Source: Brachyspira pilosicoli P43/6/78
GTDB lineage: Bacteria > Spirochaetota > Brachyspiria > Brachyspirales > Brachyspiraceae
Direction of reading: 5' to 3'
DNA: 64,000 bases
Assembly: GCF_000325665.1 (NCBI RefSeq)
Contig: NC_019908.1
Location: 992,001 to 1,056,000 of the forward strand
Below the pieces are notes generated by a model, which had not been told where the DNA came from, ran no database searches, and worked only from the letters and a program-made list of their open reading frames with translations. Numbering within the stretch: position 1 is the stretch's first letter; each line of letters opens with the position of its first letter. Both the position numbers and the translations under genes were made by a program. Shown here in pieces: positions 1 to 8,919 of the stretch.

Positions 1-372
1 CATACCATTTAATACAGTACCTAAAATCTTCTCAGAACAAATAATAGATAAAGGCTTATCAAAAGAATAAACCATATTTCCAAAAGTAATACCGTTTACA
101 CTTCCGTAAGTAGAAAGTAAAACATCTTGATTTCTAAACCCTATAACTTCAGCATCTATATATGTATCATCATTTTTGTATATACGGCAAATATCTCCAA
201 GCTTTGCAAAAGGACCTTCACTCACAACAAGAGAACCTATAACCTCTTTTACCTTACCGCAAAACTTGAGCATTGCAACATCATCAACAACCTTTCTGTA
301 TTTGTCAAAAGAGTCATGTATCTCTCTAAAAGAATGCTCTCTCTCACCCTCTATTTTTCCGCCTTCAAACAT
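1..372 (-). CDS. fliI: Flagellum-specific ATP synthase FliI, N-terminal part
   Basis: Only the first 124 codons are inside the window; the gene runs off the left edge. FliI is the ATPase of the flagellar type III export apparatus, working with FliH and FliJ at the cytoplasmic face of the basal body. The visible part is the N-terminal beta-barrel domain, with a GKVKEVIGSLVVSEGP segment near residue 38 that is typical of this ATPase family. The nucleotide-binding domain is outside. The ATG at 372 has an AAGG about 9 bases upstream and follows fliH by 39 bases in the order fliF-fliG-fliH-fliI. The family call rests mostly on this gene order plus the barrel domain. Confidence 0.88.
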   Translation of the reverse strand, partial: MFEGGKIEGEREHSFREIHDSFDKYRKVVDDVAMLKFCGKVKEVIGSLVVSEGPFAKLGDICRIYKNDDTYIDAEVIGFRNQDVLLSTYGSVNGITFGNMVYSFDKPLSIICSEKILGTVLNGM

Positions 373-411
373 AAATAAACCTTTTTATATATAGTAGTTT
401 TTTCTTAATAA

Positions 412-1311
412 TTAAAATCCTTTTATAGGCTCTACTTCTTTTATAGCAGTTTCTATTTCATTTAATTGAGTGTTAATTCTAGCATCAATGTCGCCGAAAT
501 CAGTTTCTATCATACAACCGCCCACATCAACATTAGGGTCTTCTAATACAGTAACACCCTCAATCTTATCAAGCATCTGATAAAACTCATCTTTATGCCT
601 TGCAGAAATCTCTAAATCATCAATATTTACTCTTATAGTGATTTTAGTTCTTCCTTTAATTCTTCTTAATGCCTCTTGAATATTCCTTATTACTATACCC
701 TTGTCTTTTTCTGTGAGCATTTTTACTACTCTCTTAGCAATAAGTATAGCAACTTCTATAAGCTGAGCTTCTGCTGTATCTATTATTTCATTTCTCTTAT
801 TAATAGTTTCAGCTAATATCTTTTTTAACTTTTCATTAAGTTTAGTTAAATCATTATTGCCGTCAGCAAAAGATTTTTCAAAGCCTTCATCATAACCTTT
901 AGCATATCCTTCTTTGTATGCAGCTTCTTTTATAGATTCAGACTCATTTTGTATTCTTTCTTTTTCAGCATTAGCATCTTGTATGATTCTTGAAGCATCT
1001 ACTTTAGCCTGTTCAGACATAATATGAACTTCATTTTGCTTAGCTTTAAAAATTTCAAAAGCCTGATTTTTAGCATCTTCTATAATTCTCTGAGCCTCAT
1101 CAGCAGCCTTTCTTCTCATGTCTTTTAAATCTTCTTCCCACTGAGCTCTAAGTCCAGCAATCTCTGCCTCAATCTCCTCTATAGAAGGACCATGATACTC
1201 TTCCTGTTCTTCAAAATCTATCTCCTCTTGAAGCTTATGATGAGGTACAGCTATATTAACTTTCTGAGTAAGTTCAACAATACTTTTAGCCTTAAAAACC
1301 TTTTCTGGCAT
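412..1311 (-). CDS. fliH: Flagellar assembly protein FliH
   Basis: Predicted 299-residue regulator of the FliI ATPase. It forms a dimeric stalk that links FliI to the export gate and the C-ring. Residues about 45-175 are long, charged and Ala/Glu/Lys rich, as expected for the coiled-coil stalk. The C-terminal third is the conserved FliH/YscL region, including the segment GGCMIETDFGDIDARI near residue 265. An AGGAG lies about 9 bases before the ATG. It sits between fliG and fliI with short gaps, so it is probably co-transcribed with them. Confidence 0.9.
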   Translation of the reverse strand: MPEKVFKAKSIVELTQKVNIAVPHHKLQEEIDFEEQEEYHGPSIEEIEAEIAGLRAQWEEDLKDMRRKAADEAQRIIEDAKNQAFEIFKAKQNEVHIMSEQAKVDASRIIQDANAEKERIQNESESIKEAAYKEGYAKGYDEGFEKSFADGNNDLTKLNEKLKKILAETINKRNEIIDTAEAQLIEVAILIAKRVVKMLTEKDKGIVIRNIQEALRRIKGRTKITIRVNIDDLEISARHKDEFYQMLDKIEGVTVLEDPNVDVGGCMIETDFGDIDARINTQLNEIETAIKEVEPIKGF

Positions 1312-1349
1312 AATTAAAACTCCTAATTAATAATCAAAATAAATACACA

Positions 1350-2384
1350 TCAAACAACCATTTCATCTTCACCAGCACGAGCCACAACAATGTCTCCCTG
1401 CTCTTCAAGCTTACGAATGATATTAACAATCTTTTGCTGAGCTTCTTCAACGTCTTTAAGACGAACAGGTCCCATAAAGTCCATATCCTCTTTAAGTAAA
1501 GCAGCAGCACGTTTAGACATGTTTCTATAAACTTTATCTTGAGCATCAGAATCAACACTCTTAAGTGCTTTAGCCAAATCACTAGAGTCAACTTCACGAA
1601 GTACTTTTTGTATAGCTCTATCATCAAGTAAAACAATATCTTCGAATACAAACATACGTTTCTTGATTTCTTCTGCAAGTTCTGGATCGTCTTCTTCCAA
1701 ACTCTCGATAATACTTTTCTCTGTAGACCTATCAACACTGTTAATAATTTCAACTATAGAATCTATACCGCCTGCAGAAGTAAAGTCTTCACTAGCAAGT
1801 GTAGAAAGTTTTCTCTCAAGTACCCTTTCAACCTCTCTTAAAACCTCTGGAGAAGTTCTGTCCATTGTAGCAATTCTCTTAGCAACATCAGGCTGTATTT
1901 CTGAAGGCAATGCTCCTAATATGCTTGCAGCTTTTGGAGCTTCCAAATATGCCAAAATAAGTGCTATAGTTTGAGGGTGCTCACCTTGTATAAAGTTAAG
2001 CAAGTGAGCTGGGTCTGTACGGCGTATAAAATCAAATGGTCTTACTTGTAATGAAGAAGTAAGTCTGTTTATTATATCGCTTGCCTTCTGGCTTCCTACA
2101 GATCTTTCAAGCAAGTCTCTAGCATAATCTATACCGCCTTGAGTTATAAAGTCTTGAGCTATCATCATCTCTTGGAATTCTCTAAATACAGCATCTTTAT
2201 CGGCAGATTCAATATTCTCAAGTCTCGCAATATCAAATGTGATTTGCTCTATTTCCTCTTCGCGTAAATGCTTAAATATCTCACTAGAAGCTTCCATTCC
2301 CAAAGAAACTAAAAATATAGCAACTTTCTGACGTCCGCTTAATACGCGTTGTTTTTTTTCTTTTTCATTATTAGCCGTAGCCAT
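1350..2384 (-). CDS. fliG: Flagellar motor switch protein FliG
   Basis: Predicted 344-residue C-ring protein that joins the FliF MS-ring to the switch and contacts the stator for torque. The usual three FliG domains fit the length. The EHPQ motif is seen near residue 134 (GEHPQTIALILAYL). The torque-helix region FEDIVLLDDRAIQKVLREVD lies near residue 245 with its charged residues intact. The ATG is preceded by AGGAG. It lies 44 bases after fliF and 38 before fliH. No defect is visible. Confidence 0.96.
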   Translation of the reverse strand: MATANNEKEKKQRVLSGRQKVAIFLVSLGMEASSEIFKHLREEEIEQITFDIARLENIESADKDAVFREFQEMMIAQDFITQGGIDYARDLLERSVGSQKASDIINRLTSSLQVRPFDFIRRTDPAHLLNFIQGEHPQTIALILAYLEAPKAASILGALPSEIQPDVAKRIATMDRTSPEVLREVERVLERKLSTLASEDFTSAGGIDSIVEIINSVDRSTEKSIIESLEEDDPELAEEIKKRMFVFEDIVLLDDRAIQKVLREVDSSDLAKALKSVDSDAQDKVYRNMSKRAAALLKEDMDFMGPVRLKDVEEAQQKIVNIIRKLEEQGDIVVARAGEDEMVV

Positions 2385-2428
2385 ACTTAAACTCCTATTA
2401 AAATTTATAACTCAATATTTTTATTTAC

Positions 2429-4126
2429 TTATTTATCGTCTGCCATCCAAGTACGTAGCAATTGAGCAACATCCTCTGGTCTCTCATGACTCACTCTTAT
2501 AACCTCTTCCATTAATTTCTTACGAGCTGCATCTTCTAAGTTAATCTCACTCATAGGCTCTTCATTAGCATTCATCATAGCCTGTCTGCGCATTTCCATT
2601 TGCTTACGCTCAAGCTCTTCTTCTCTAAGTCTGCGTCTTCTAGCAAGCTCTTTCTGTATAGATCTGATTATAAGCACTAATATAAACAATGCTAATAATC
2701 CTATCATAGAAATTATAAGAACTCTCTTTATAAAGTTATTTCTTAATAATTTAGCATCTTCTGCATTAAATCTATCCCAATGGTCAAACTGAATATGTGT
2801 TACGCTTACTTGGTCTCCTCTTTTTAAGTCATATCCTATAGCAGCTTGTACTAATGCTGTAACATTTTTTATCTCATCAGCAGTTACTGGGTGATATTCT
2901 CTTAAATAGCTAGAACCATTAGTTATTATAGCATTACCATTAGCATCATAAACCTTTGTCCATCTTCCGTCTAAAGCAACTGCAGCTGATATTTTACCTA
3001 TCTGATAGCTTCCTTTCTTTATAGCCTCATATCTTTTACTTAATTCATAGTTATCTTGGCTATCTGTTTTTGTGTATGTTTGCCATCTGTCTGTTTTATC
3101 TTTATATCCAGGAGGAACATTCTCTTCTGCACCAGCTGCTCCTTGAGGTATAAATTGCTGACCTTTCCAATCTTCTGTTACTGTACGGCTTGATACTTGA
3201 ACTTTGTTTGTAAATTGGCTGTCATCATAAGGTGTTGCTGGGTCATCTTCTTTAAGTATTATAGGAAGTACTAAATTATTTGTTATACTAATATCGTCCC
3301 ATATAAGCTCTAATGCTATTGTTGTTTCTACTCTGTTTGTATATATTCTTCCTAATGTTTGTCTTATTTTGTTTTCTATCTTTTTTCTTTCTCTATCAAC
3401 TATTTTTAACTCTTCTTGAGCTACTTTTAATTTTAAGTTAGCAGCTTCATCTGTAAAATCAGTTAATACATAGCCTGTACTGTCTGTAATTGTTACAAAC
3501 TCAGGCTTTAATTTATCAACACCCATAGCTATTAATTGCTGTAAACCTCTAACTGTTTTTGGGTCTCTTAAAATTTCTTCTTTAAAAGGCTGAGCTTTGA
3601 TTACTACTGATGCTGTAACTGGTGAATCTACATCTGTTAAATATTCTTTTTTAGGGAATGCTAAATCAACTGTAGCCTCTTGTACAAAATCTAATTTAGT
3701 TAAAAGCTGTGTTATTGCCTTTGTTAATGATCTTCTTTTGTTAATATCCAATTCTGCATCTGTTATACCAATACGAGGAGCATCAAATAATTCCCAACCG
3801 TCTACTCCCATTGGCATTCTGCCTTCTTTTACCAATTCTAATTCAGCTTTAGCTTTATCAGCTTCATTGTTTAATGTAATAAATCCATTTCTATATTGAT
3901 ACTTTATATTGTTTGCATCCAAAACAGCTATAACATTTCTTGCATCTTCTTGTGTTAATGCATTTTGAAATAATAATGTACCTGCCCTTCTAGAAGTAAA
4001 AAATACTGTAGCTACTATTGCTCCCAAAGCAACTACTAATACCCCTATGAGTATTGCTTTTTGTACTTTTGTAGTTTTTGCGAAAATATTTTTTACTTGC
4101 CCAATTAATTTATTCACAAAATCCAT
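2429..4126 (-). CDS. fliF: Flagellar MS-ring protein FliF
   Basis: Predicted 565-residue inner-membrane ring protein on which the rotor and export gate are built. One membrane segment lies near residues 22-44 and a second near 468-490, flanking a large periplasmic region with the YscJ/FliF ring-building fold. The cytoplasmic tail after the second segment is charged and ends with the part that normally binds FliG, the next gene. It is the first gene of the visible flagellar cluster. The 216 bases upstream, to 4343, are A+T rich and show no gene. Confidence 0.95.
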   Translation of the reverse strand: MDFVNKLIGQVKNIFAKTTKVQKAILIGVLVVALGAIVATVFFTSRRAGTLLFQNALTQEDARNVIAVLDANNIKYQYRNGFITLNNEADKAKAELELVKEGRMPMGVDGWELFDAPRIGITDAELDINKRRSLTKAITQLLTKLDFVQEATVDLAFPKKEYLTDVDSPVTASVVIKAQPFKEEILRDPKTVRGLQQLIAMGVDKLKPEFVTITDSTGYVLTDFTDEAANLKLKVAQEELKIVDRERKKIENKIRQTLGRIYTNRVETTIALELIWDDISITNNLVLPIILKEDDPATPYDDSQFTNKVQVSSRTVTEDWKGQQFIPQGAAGAEENVPPGYKDKTDRWQTYTKTDSQDNYELSKRYEAIKKGSYQIGKISAAVALDGRWTKVYDANGNAIITNGSSYLREYHPVTADEIKNVTALVQAAIGYDLKRGDQVSVTHIQFDHWDRFNAEDAKLLRNNFIKRVLIISMIGLLALFILVLIIRSIQKELARRRRLREEELERKQMEMRRQAMMNANEEPMSEINLEDAARKKLMEEVIRVSHERPEDVAQLLRTWMADDK

Positions 4127-4342
4127 TAGAATACCACCTTAAAAAGTTCTCTTTATCTTGTATCGGATATAGTTATGTTTACTTTATAAAAAAATTATGT
4201 TTATTTCCAAATTTTTTATATATTTTATATATTAGTTTACATAATTATTTTTGTCAATAAGTAAACATAATATTTTTGACCCTTTATATTACTTTTTTCA
4301 CTTTTTAAAGGTTTTGCTATCATTTTTTAAGATTTTTATAAA

Positions 4343-4834
4343 TTAAAGATTTTGTATATAATTTTCAACCAAATCTAAAGCAAATAGCACGCTTAACTCC
4401 CTAATATTGTCTCTGTCGCCATAGAATATATTTTTATAAGCTTTTATATAATTTTCTGCAGCTATACATACAAATACCAATCCAACAGGCTTATCTTCAG
4501 TGCCTCCATTTGGACCAGCTATGCCGCTTATTGCTATTGATATATCACTATTCATTATTTTTTTGCTATTTTCTGCCATTTCTAATACGCACTCTTCACT
4601 AACCGCACCATATTTTAATAGAGTTTCTTCTTTCACACCTATCATCTTATTTTTTATTCTATTAGAATATGTTACAAAAGAGCCCTCAAAGCATTCTGAT
4701 GAACCGCTTACAGATGTTATATAAGAAGAAAAAAGTCCTCCCGTACAAGACTCGGCAGAAGTAATCTTTAATTTCTTTTCAATAAGAAGTTTTACTACAT
4801 TTTGAGATTTTACTTTTATTCTATCCATAAACAT
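4343..4834 (-). CDS. pncC: CinA C-terminal domain amidase (nicotinamide-nucleotide amidase type)
   Basis: Predicted 163-residue stand-alone CinA C-terminal domain. Such proteins deamidate NMN to nicotinate mononucleotide in pyridine nucleotide salvage. Family signatures are present: SAESCTGGLFSSYIT near residue 26, SGIAGPNGG near residue 103 and KPVGLVFV near residue 116. The N-terminal MoCF-like domain of long CinA proteins is absent. A second ATG at 4828 is better spaced from the AGG upstream and may be the real start. It begins 5 bases after azlD, suggesting one transcript, but a functional link to AzlCD is not obvious. Confidence 0.85.
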   Translation of the reverse strand: MFMDRIKVKSQNVVKLLIEKKLKITSAESCTGGLFSSYITSVSGSSECFEGSFVTYSNRIKNKMIGVKEETLLKYGAVSEECVLEMAENSKKIMNSDISIAISGIAGPNGGTEDKPVGLVFVCIAAENYIKAYKNIFYGDRDNIRELSVLFALDLVENYIQNL

Positions 4835-4839
4835 AAATC

Positions 4840-5171
4840 CTAAACAAAAATAACCTGCACCAAAAACATATATACAACTGTACCTAAACCTATACTAATA
4901 AGAACATTTCTTTTAACAATTTGAAAAACAGCTACTACAATTATAGATATTATTTCAGGCAAGCCATATGGGAATTTTATTATATTTATATCTTTTATGC
5001 AATATATTACAAGAAGTGCTATCATAGCATAAGGCATTATATCGCCTAAATATTTAATATATCTTCTCTCAGCAACGGACTTTCTTATTATTATAAAAGG
5101 ACAAAAATCCTTAAAATAGCCGTTGCAAAAACAATTATTAATGCAGTTATAAAAAGTTCTTTATTAGTCAT
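4840..5171 (-). CDS. azlD: AzlD-type branched-chain amino acid transport subunit, frameshifted
   Basis: Small membrane partner of AzlC, together expected to export branched-chain amino acids. The natural ATG at 5171 overlaps the azlC stop by 8 bases, but that frame closes after 26 codons. The rest (ending at 4840) is in another frame and continues the family pattern, with CPFIIIRKSVAERR and then three hydrophobic stretches. Adding one base to the A-run at 5103-5107 restores about 110 codons. Either the base is missing from the assembly or the gene is a recent pseudogene. Confidence 0.75.
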
Positions 5172-5880
5172 TAATTTTACCTTCTTTATGCTTATCAAAA
5201 TTATAACTAACGCTTATCACTATAAATATTAAAATCATAGAAAGCACTATAAATATATTAGTTTTAAATATCAAAATAGGTATAGAACATACAAGCCCTA
5301 TAATAGCCCCTTTATGATTATTATCACTGTCAAGCCATTGCTCTACAAATATCACAACAAATAAAGCAGTTAAAACAAAATCAAGTCCCTTAGTATTAAA
5401 TTTAACAATATTGCCTATTAAACAGCCAATCAAAGTACCCAAAGCCCAATAAATATAATCAAAAAAAGAAACAAAAAATAAAAACGCTTTTTTATTTATA
5501 TTTTTAGGAACATTGCCGCTGCAAAGTATAGAAAAAGTTTCATCGCTTAAAGAAAATATTAAAAACGGCTTTAATAAACCAGTCCCTTTATATTTACTTA
5601 CCATTGATATACCATAAAAAGACATTCTTGAGTTTACCGTTAATGTTAATATAAAAGCATATATAGGATTAAAAGGAGCTAAAAACAAATAATTTATAGC
5701 AACATACTGCATACTTCCACAGTAGGCGGCCATACTCATAAACATAGCAAGAAAAGTACTAAAACCCTTTGCCTTCATTAATATTCCATAGGCCATACCT
5801 AAAAATAAATACCCTATAAGAACTGGTATAGTCTTTGGAAAAGCATATTTTAATGTAGAAACTAATTCTTCTTTATTCAT
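5164..5880 (-). CDS. azlC: AzlC family branched-chain amino acid permease
   Basis: Predicted 238-residue inner-membrane protein with about seven hydrophobic segments. It is the large subunit of the AzlCD/YgaZH exporter family, which in other bacteria exports branched-chain amino acids or analogues. Family-typical segments are PVLIGYLFLGMAYGIL near residue 19, YCGSMQYVAINYL near residue 53 and LTVNSRMSFYGISM near residue 80. It overlaps azlD, its obligate partner, by 8 bases, so translation is probably coupled. No selective ligand can be read from the sequence. Confidence 0.9.
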   Translation of the reverse strand: MNKEELVSTLKYAFPKTIPVLIGYLFLGMAYGILMKAKGFSTFLAMFMSMAAYCGSMQYVAINYLFLAPFNPIYAFILTLTVNSRMSFYGISMVSKYKGTGLLKPFLIFSLSDETFSILCSGNVPKNINKKAFLFFVSFFDYIYWALGTLIGCLIGNIVKFNTKGLDFVLTALFVVIFVEQWLDSDNNHKGAIIGLVCSIPILIFKTNIFIVLSMILIFIVISVSYNFDKHKEGKIND

Positions 5881-5955
5881 TATTTTTATATTTTTTTTAA
5901 TTATTTATTAAATTATTGAATAGATATCATAATTAAATATAAATTTATGTCAATA

Positions 5956-6693
5956 TTATATTTTTGATTTTATATTTTTTACTTTATTTTCATCGGTATA
6001 TTTAACACTAAACTCAGGCGGTCTTAAACTTGCCCCCATAAACACGTTTTCATTTCTATATTGCATAACACTTTCAACTGTTTTGTTTGCTGTCATATGA
6101 TATTCATTTGCTTTAACAGTGTCATTTATATATTCAATATTTCTTTCGTTTATTCCGCTTCCTGGCATTATTATTATTTTATCATTATATTTTTCAACCA
6201 ATTCTTTTAATTTTATTATACCGCTCATAACATTAGCCTCACCTCCTGAAGTGAGTATTCTCTCAAAACCAAGCGATATAATATCCTCACATGCCTCGTT
6301 TAAATTAGAACTTACATCTATTGCCCTGTGAAAAGTAGCTTTATTAGTTCCCCATAAATCTAATAATTTAGAGCATCTTTCTTTATCAACTTTTCCTTCT
6401 TTAGTAAGTATGCCAAATACTATGCCGTCAATTTTTAATTCTTTCATGAGTTTTATTTCTCTTTTCATTATTTCAAACTCAATATCATTATAACAAAAAT
6501 CTCCGCCTCTCGGACGCACCATTGCATATATCGGCGTATTTACTTTTTCTCTTGCCAATTGCAAAACACCATAACTAGCAGTTGTGCCTCCTTCAAACAT
6601 ATTGCCGCAAAGCTCAAGTCTGTCAGCTCCGCCTTTCTCAGCATTAATGCATGATTCTACACTGTCCACGCATATTTCTATTTTTTTATTCAT
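5956..6693 (-). CDS. cutC: Copper homeostasis protein CutC
   Basis: Predicted 245-residue TIM-barrel protein of the CutC family, cytoplasmic and associated with copper handling, though its biochemical role is uncertain across bacteria. Visible signatures are EICVDSVESCINAEKGGADR at residues 6-25, RLELCGNMFEGGTTAS just after, and MVRPRGGDFCYN near residue 60. Length is normal. It is monocistronic, with 75 bases to azlC. The 286 bases upstream to the Vsp gene hold only a terminator at 6904-6941. Confidence 0.92.
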   Translation of the reverse strand: MNKKIEICVDSVESCINAEKGGADRLELCGNMFEGGTTASYGVLQLAREKVNTPIYAMVRPRGGDFCYNDIEFEIMKREIKLMKELKIDGIVFGILTKEGKVDKERCSKLLDLWGTNKATFHRAIDVSSNLNEACEDIISLGFERILTSGGEANVMSGIIKLKELVEKYNDKIIIMPGSGINERNIEYINDTVKANEYHMTANKTVESVMQYRNENVFMGASLRPPEFSVKYTDENKVKNIKSKI

Positions 6694-6903
6694 ATAAAAA
6701 TGCCTCTAAAAACATTAAATAAAACATATAAATTATACTAGAAAATTACTAATTGTCAAAAACTATGCTATAAAATTAAATATTTATAAAAAAGAATATT
6801 TATTTATTATTAACTTTAACTTTAAAGAATTTTATCTGATATTATTTTTTATGTAAAGATTAAAACAATATATAAAGTTATTAAAATAAAAAAATTACAC
6901 AAT

Positions 6904-6941
6904 AAAAAGGGACTGACAATAATATATCAAGCCCCTTTTTT
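6904..6941 (-). terminator. Rho-independent terminator of the Vsp gene
   Basis: On the minus strand a GGGGCTTG arm pairs imperfectly with CAGTCCC across a short A+T loop, and a TTTTT run follows. It begins about 40 bases after the surface protein stop codon. Confidence 0.75.
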
Positions 6942-6979
6942 AATGTTATTTCAAAACAATGTAGTTTTACTTAGAATCA

Positions 6980-8083
6980 TTATTTATTTAAAGAAGGTAA
7001 ATACCAAGTTATACCGCTATTAGCACCAAACGCAATAGGTAAAGTAGTACTTTGATCTTGTAATTTTGGAACACCATTGTTTACATCCATTTCGAAGTAC
7101 CATTCTAAAGCAGGTATAGGTCTTACATAAACCTCTCCGTAAGCAGACCAATATACACTATGTTCAAGTTTGCCTCCTTGTTTTCCGTAATCTTCAACTC
7201 TATAACCTATACCAGGTTCAAATATAAAGTTAACTATATCTGTATTTACAGTTAAAGATATACTAGGAAGTATTCTTAAATCATAAGGGTTTCTGTCATA
7301 AGCTTCTTGACCAGCAGTTGCCTCAGCAGCACCAGCTACTGTCCAAGCTTTAATATCGCTAGTATAGCTTCCGCCCAAAGTTCCAACTATAGCAGTTTTT
7401 CCTTTAGCATCTAAAGCAGAAGCAAAGTCTACTCTTAAGAAAGGATTAACTGTTACATTTTCTATTACTGTATTTAAGAAATGAAGTCTTAATTGGAAGC
7501 TAAGATTTTTTGCAGAGTAATTAACTGTACCCTCTTTATATGAATTTTGACCATAATTAAACTCAAATCTAATATAGTTGAAAGCATCTATTCCAGTATA
7601 GTATCTTATCTGAGCAGGTATGCTTAAACCAAAATAATCAGTTTTTCCATTATTAAGGTCAGCTTTAGAGCTTATACTTACAGGAACTGCTACTCTTAAA
7701 TTATTATTTACAGCATTGAATACAAATACAGGTGTATGAGCATCAACATTACCACCTGCAGCATTATTATAAGTGTAGTTATAACCAACACCTACTCCAA
7801 AACCATCTCCAGTATATCCTATACCGCCGGATACAGTAGCTTCTAAATTTTTATTTCCTTTGGTTGTAAAAATCTGACCTGTCAAACCTGTATTAGCTTT
7901 GAATCCAAATGTACCTTTAACGGTTCCATTTCCCAAGGTAAATCCTACCTGATTCATTCTAGCTCTTAACTGATTTCCATGAATTAGGAAAAATAGCCAG
8001 GTATTGTCGGCACCATACATACCAAATACAGAACTTGCTGCCAAAATAAATACAGCTGTTACTGTTAATAAAAACTTTTTCAT
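6980..8083 (-). CDS. Brachyspira variable surface protein (Vsp family) outer membrane protein
   Basis: Predicted 367-residue protein with a Sec signal peptide (MKKFLLTVTAVFILAASSVFG). The mature part opens with MYGADNTW and then a HGNQLRARMNQVGFTLGNG segment near residue 35, as I recall for the 39 kDa variable surface proteins of Brachyspira. The remainder alternates short hydrophobic and polar stretches with many aromatic residues, consistent with a beta-barrel. These proteins are abundant outer-membrane antigens, often found in several paralogues; only one copy is here. It has its own promoter (8117-8145) and terminator (6904-6941). The exact vsp letter cannot be assigned by eye. Confidence 0.85.
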   Translation of the reverse strand: MKKFLLTVTAVFILAASSVFGMYGADNTWLFFLIHGNQLRARMNQVGFTLGNGTVKGTFGFKANTGLTGQIFTTKGNKNLEATVSGGIGYTGDGFGVGVGYNYTYNNAAGGNVDAHTPVFVFNAVNNNLRVAVPVSISSKADLNNGKTDYFGLSIPAQIRYYTGIDAFNYIRFEFNYGQNSYKEGTVNYSAKNLSFQLRLHFLNTVIENVTVNPFLRVDFASALDAKGKTAIVGTLGGSYTSDIKAWTVAGAAEATAGQEAYDRNPYDLRILPSISLTVNTDIVNFIFEPGIGYRVEDYGKQGGKLEHSVYWSAYGEVYVRPIPALEWYFEMDVNNGVPKLQDQSTTLPIAFGANSGITWYLPSLNK

Positions 8084-8116
8084 TTTTTACTCCTACTTTT
8101 TTAGCTTATATTTGAT

Positions 8117-8145
8117 AGTTTAATAAAATAAAAATTGTAATTCAA
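8117..8145 (-). promoter_or_regulatory. Likely sigma-70 promoter for the Vsp gene
   Basis: On the minus strand a TTGAAT box (8145-8140) and a TAAACT box (8122-8117) are separated by 17 bases, about 34 bases before the ATG, which has an AGGAG just upstream. The very A+T-rich background lowers certainty. Confidence 0.5.
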
Positions 8146-8316
8146 ATTTTTTTATAATTTTTTTAGATTTTTGATAAAAAATACAAAATTTTTTAGATAA
8201 AAATAAAAAATGATTTATTAATAAATATTTAAATTTTATATATAATATAATTGAAACTTGAAATGCTATTTAAAATTACAGATTGTTTTGCTTTTTATAA
8301 AGAATGCATAATAAAA

Positions 8317-8352
8317 AAGAGCTTTTATATATAATGATATATAAAAGCTCTT
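8317..8352 (-). terminator. Rho-independent terminator after the glutathione peroxidase gene
   Basis: A perfect 16-bp stem with the 4-base loop, AAGAGCTTTTATATAT against its complement, is followed on the minus strand by TTTTTT. It starts about 10 bases after the stop codon. Confidence 0.85.
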
Positions 8353-8361
8353 AATTTTTCA

Positions 8362-8844
8362 TTATTTTTTTAATAACTCTGATACTATCTCATCAAGTTC
8401 TTCAGGTTTTACCCTAGGGTCATAACGCCCTACTATATTGCCTTGCCTATCTATTAAAAATTTACCAAAATTCCATCTTATTTTATCAACACCCTCTTCA
8501 GTTGGTTTTTCGGTTCTTAAATAAGTAAATAAAGGGTCAGCATTTTTGCTATTAACTTTTACTTTATCAAATAACTTAAAAGTAACGCCGTATTTTTCTT
8601 TTCTAAACTCAGCAATTTCTTCAATAGGCTCTTTTGCCTGTCCGCCGAATTGATTACAAGGGAAGTCTAATATTTCAAAACCATCTTTTTTATATTTTTT
8701 GTATAAATCCTGCAACGCAGAATATTGTTTAGTAAACCCTCATTTAGTTGCACTATTAATTATAAGTAAAACTTTTCCTTCATATTTTTTTAATTTTACA
8801 TCTTTGCCTTCAGCATCTTTTACTGTATAGTCATATATACTCAT
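8362..8844 (-). CDS. Selenocysteine-containing glutathione peroxidase
   Basis: A 160-residue thioredoxin-fold peroxidase that reduces hydroperoxides with thiols. The ATG at 8844 has an ideal AAGGAG. The frame meets TGA at 8742-8740, exactly where the family has its catalytic Cys or Sec ([16 protein letters not shown], residue 35), and homology runs straight through it. The other active-site residues follow: Gln in FPCNQFGGQ and Trp-Asn in [11 protein letters not shown] hairpin suited to a bacterial SECIS lies 23 bases after the UGA. Reading from the TTG at 8715 would give a peroxidase without its catalytic residue. Sec insertion is inferred; the selA, selB, selC and selD genes are not in the window. 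Confidence 0.93.
8707..8723 (-). promoter_or_regulatory. bSECIS hairpin of glutathione peroxidase
   Basis: On the minus strand ATTCTGC and GCAGGAT form a 7-bp stem (one G-U pair) closed by the 3-base loop GTT, with a guanine first in the loop. The loop begins 24 bases after the UGA codon. Stem, loop and distance all fit what SelB recognises in bacterial mRNAs. Confidence 0.8.
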
Positions 8845-8867
8845 CTATTAAACTCCTTATTTAAAAA

Positions 8868-8898
8868 AAGCATACCTTTAACAAATAAAGATATGCTT
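8868..8898 (-). terminator. Terminator between tpx and the glutathione peroxidase gene
   Basis: On the minus strand AAGCATATCTTTA pairs with TAAAGGTATGCTT with one mismatch, followed by a run of seven Ts. It separates the two peroxidase genes into mostly independent transcripts. Confidence 0.75.
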
Positions 8899-8919
8899 AA
8901 TTTCTAAAATATTTTTTAA

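Noticed and set aside
127-394. Plus-strand frames of 72-83 codons at the left edge
   Set aside because: They are antisense to the fliI start and have no supporting pattern.
8362-8715. Truncated glutathione peroxidase starting at TTG 8715
   Set aside because: The frame extends upstream through a UGA at the catalytic position to an ATG with a perfect ribosome site, so the full selenoprotein reading is far better supported.
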